From Saprospiraceae bacterium (GTDB taxonomy: Bacteria > Bacteroidota > Bacteroidia > Chitinophagales > Saprospiraceae), in contig JABDJE010000017.1 of assembly GCA_013002625.1 (NCBI GenBank), forward strand, positions 1 through 17,136: 17,136 bases of DNA. Direction: 5' to 3'. This document shows, one piece after another, positions 15,146 through 17,136 of the stretch. The position numbers were made by a program, and so were the translations under genes. Below the pieces are notes generated by a model, which searched no databases, was not told where the DNA came from, and worked only from the letters and a program-made list of their open reading frames with translations. Each line of letters begins with the position of its first letter. Position 1 is the stretch's first letter.

Positions 15146-16996
15146 ATGTTAGAATTAGGTAGTGTAATTATACTTGGAATATTAGCACAGTGGTTGGCTT
15201 GGAGAATTAAAGTACCTGCGATATTGCCTTTAATATTAGTAGGATTGGTTGTTGGACCATTATCTACCTTATGGACGATGGATGGACAAAAATTGCTTGA
15301 ACCTATCTGGAATGGAACCAAAGGTATTTTTCCGGGGGATCATTTATTCCATTTTGTAGAGCTTGCAATCGGGATAATCCTCTTTGAAGGAGGCTTAAGT
15401 CTGAAAAGAGACGAATTGAAAGGTGTAGGACCTTCGATTATCAATCTCATTACTTTGGGGTCACTGATTACATTTATTGGGGCTGCCATTCTTGTGCACT
15501 ATGATATGAGCCTTGGATGGACAGTATCATTTCTGTTTTCAGGATTGATCATTGTGACAGGCCCTACGGTCATTGGGCCTATTTTAAGAAACCTACCTTT
15601 AAAAAGAAATATTTCCACCATTTTGAAATGGGAGGGTATACTCATTGACCCAATCGGGGCATTGGTAGCCGTTTTAATGTTTGAGTTTATTAAACTAACC
15701 CATGGTGGTGGTGGATCATTTGCCTTTACGGGTGAAGCGCTAAAATCATTTTTATTGATTGCGCTTGTTGGTAGTGCATTAGGCTTTTTTTCAGCCCATT
15801 CATTAAAGCAATTACTTAAGCGAAATTGGATTCCACATTATTTATTGACAGTATTTATCCTTGCATTTGTGTTGGCCATATTTGTCGGTTCTGATTATCT
15901 GGTGCATGATTCCGGTCTTTTGAGTGTGGTAATTACAGGGATGGTGATTGGTAATATTGATATGCCCTATAAGAATGACATCGCTTATTTTGGAGAATCG
16001 ATTAGTATACTACTTATAGCTGTCTTGTTCATTTTGTTAGCTGCTAATATCAACATCGGAGAGTTGGAGCTGTTGTTGGATTGGAGAGTTCTTATTCTTT
16101 TTCTGGCCATTATTCTAATTGTAAGACCATTGGGTGTATTTATGAGTACTCGACGATCTAATTTATCCACAAAAGAAAAATTATTCGTAAGCTGGGTAGG
16201 GCCTAGAGGTATTGTTGCGGCTGGTATCGCATCTTTGTTTGGCTCCAAGCTGAGTAATATGGGCATCCCGGGTGCGGAATATATTACGCCTTTGGTGTTC
16301 ATGATTGTTTTAGGTACAGTGATTCTAAATGCAACGACTGCTGGTATTGTAGCAAGATGGACGGGTGTTTTACTAAGCAAAAGCAATGGCATATTAATCA
16401 TAGGTGCCCACAGTGCGGCCAGATTGATTGGGGATTACTTAAGTAGAAATGGGCAACATGTGGTCTTGGTGGACAGCAATACCAATAATGTCCAGCGTTG
16501 CAATGAGATGGGACTGGATTCTTTTATCGCAAATATCTATTCAGATGATTTAAAAAATAGTCCTGACCTCAATGATGTAGGAATTTTAATGGCTATGACT
16601 GGCAGCTCGGAGGTGAATAACTATGCAATTAATAACTTCAGCAAAGAGTTTGGGGAAAATGGAGCCTACAGGTTGGTCTCTGTAAATGAGCTACACTCTC
16701 CTGAGTTGATTCAGGATAATTGTTTGTTCTCCTCAAATGATGATTTCATCCATTTGCTGGAGGTTAGCAGGGATTATCCGGATATCCATGAATTGACTGT
16801 AAAATCAAAGGAAGAATTTGAACAGGCATTAAAGCAGGTTAATGAAGCAGTCAAATCCATTCCGTTGTTTATAAGAAAAGCTTCGGTGAATGAATTTCAA
16901 GCCATTCTTGCTGATATGAGTGATGCTGAAATTGAAGATGGTGATCAACTTATATATCTCGGCAAACCCTTACCAGCAAGTACGGCGCAGGTATAA
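15146..16996 (+). CDS. CPA1-type cation:proton antiporter with TrkA-N domain
   Basis: A 616-residue inner-membrane antiporter, likely exchanging Na+ or K+ for protons. Residues 1-412 hold 12-13 hydrophobic segments of the NhaP/CPA1 fold: ILFEGGLSL (78-86), VTGPTVIGPILR (137-148), and the ion-site helix EGILIDPIGA (163-172) with Glu163 and Asp168, then VGPRGIVAAGIASLFGS (351-367). Asp168 is preceded by Ile, where classical NhaP has Asn-Asp. Residues 414-510 form a TrkA-N (RCK) Rossmann domain: GILIIGAHSAARLIG has a relaxed glycine motif, and Asp443 ends strand 2 (VVLVDSN). About 545-616 is a C-terminal regulatory tail. This fusion is known in CPA1 proteins. The ATG at 15146 is preceded by AGGAG at 15129-15133, 12 nt upstream and rather far. 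It is third in line after the lipoprotein and MFS genes, but may have its own role in pH or ion homeostasis. Confidence 0.92.
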   Translation: MLELGSVIILGILAQWLAWRIKVPAILPLILVGLVVGPLSTLWTMDGQKLLEPIWNGTKGIFPGDHLFHFVELAIGIILFEGGLSLKRDELKGVGPSIINLITLGSLITFIGAAILVHYDMSLGWTVSFLFSGLIIVTGPTVIGPILRNLPLKRNISTILKWEGILIDPIGALVAVLMFEFIKLTHGGGGSFAFTGEALKSFLLIALVGSALGFFSAHSLKQLLKRNWIPHYLLTVFILAFVLAIFVGSDYLVHDSGLLSVVITGMVIGNIDMPYKNDIAYFGESISILLIAVLFILLAANINIGELELLLDWRVLILFLAIILIVRPLGVFMSTRRSNLSTKEKLFVSWVGPRGIVAAGIASLFGSKLSNMGIPGAEYITPLVFMIVLGTVILNATTAGIVARWTGVLLSKSNGILIIGAHSAARLIGDYLSRNGQHVVLVDSNTNNVQRCNEMGLDSFIANIYSDDLKNSPDLNDVGILMAMTGSSEVNNYAINNFSKEFGENGAYRLVSVNELHSPELIQDNCLFSSNDDFIHLLEVSRDYPDIHELTVKSKEEFEQALKQVNEAVKSIPLFIRKASVNEFQAILADMSDAEIEDGDQLIYLGKPLPASTAQV

Positions 16997-16997
16997 C

Positions 16998-17136
16998 TTA
17001 AAGTACCTTGGTTTTTAAATCTTTACTGAAGTCTTCGATTTTATCTTTGATGTCAATCAAGGTGTCTTCGACAGTTTTAGCGATACTATCAATATTGATG
17101 TCTTCACCTTTCATGGATAAGCGATCACTGCTTGTC
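16998..17136 (-). CDS. Unidentified protein, C-terminal 45 residues only
   Basis: An open frame on the minus strand enters from the right edge and ends at TAA (17000-16998), one base beyond the antiporter stop on the other strand. The visible tail, containing INIDSIAKTVEDTLIDIKD and ending KDLKTKVL, is a charged amphipathic helix with regularly spaced Ile/Leu/Phe, coiled-coil-like. The unbroken reading and biased composition suggest a real gene, but the piece is too short to assign. The convergent arrangement leaves no room for a terminator. Confidence 0.5.
   Translation of the reverse strand, partial: TSSDRLSMKGEDINIDSIAKTVEDTLIDIKDKIEDFSKDLKTKVL

Noticed and set aside
15985..16401. Minus-strand open frame of 138 codons within the antiporter gene
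   Set aside because: Antisense to conserved CPA1 membrane segments, with no independent support.

Overview
The window is about 40% GC by eye and gene-dense, with no intergenic gap over about 110 bp. It reads as a chromosomal segment from a member of the Bacteroidota, perhaps the Saprospirales or Cytophagales. Evidence: a near-perfect Bacteroidota promoter (TTG, 20-bp spacer, TATCTTTG) upstream of rimP; a TAGCTTTG -7 box before the glycyl-tRNA synthetase; almost no Shine-Dalgarno sequences; an IF-2 with the charged linker and repeated GLKxxGKI motif I associate with this phylum; and a single-chain 510-residue GlyRS. No mobile element, CRISPR array, tRNA or rRNA was seen.

Left block (1-3354, minus strand): the conserved operon rimP-nusA-infB, reading leftward, with infB cut by the window edge just after its NKID motif. 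Its leader is unusual. A promoter is followed within about 20 nt by an 8-bp hairpin with a U-tract (an intrinsic terminator) before rimP. A 9-codon mini-ORF runs through the whole hairpin, and rimP itself begins at TTG. This looks like a translation-dependent attenuator in front of genes for ribosome maturation, termination/antitermination and initiation.

Middle block (3400-9835, plus strand): a class I purine nucleoside phosphorylase, UvrA (nucleotide excision repair), then a compact run of glycyl-tRNA synthetase, a YihX-like HAD phosphatase and RecX, with an 8-bp gap and an 8-nt overlap. A 140-residue hypothetical gene on the minus strand (9813-10235) overlaps the recX 3' end.

Right block (10281-16996, plus strand): a 1214-residue lipoprotein that joins an N-terminal beta-rich domain, a class I cytochrome c, a PA14-like domain, a sorbosone-dehydrogenase-type beta-propeller and a C-terminal DUF1080 (3-keto-disaccharide hydrolase) domain. 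A 12-TM MFS transporter follows after 22 bp, and a CPA1-type cation/proton antiporter with a TrkA-N domain after a further 28 bp. The likely theme (inference) is envelope oxidation and cleavage of a sugar substrate, uptake of the product, and perhaps ion homeostasis. The last 139 bases hold the 3' end of an unidentified minus-strand gene.

The two points most worth attention are the rimP-nusA-infB leader and the five-domain redox/glycan lipoprotein with its neighbouring transporter.
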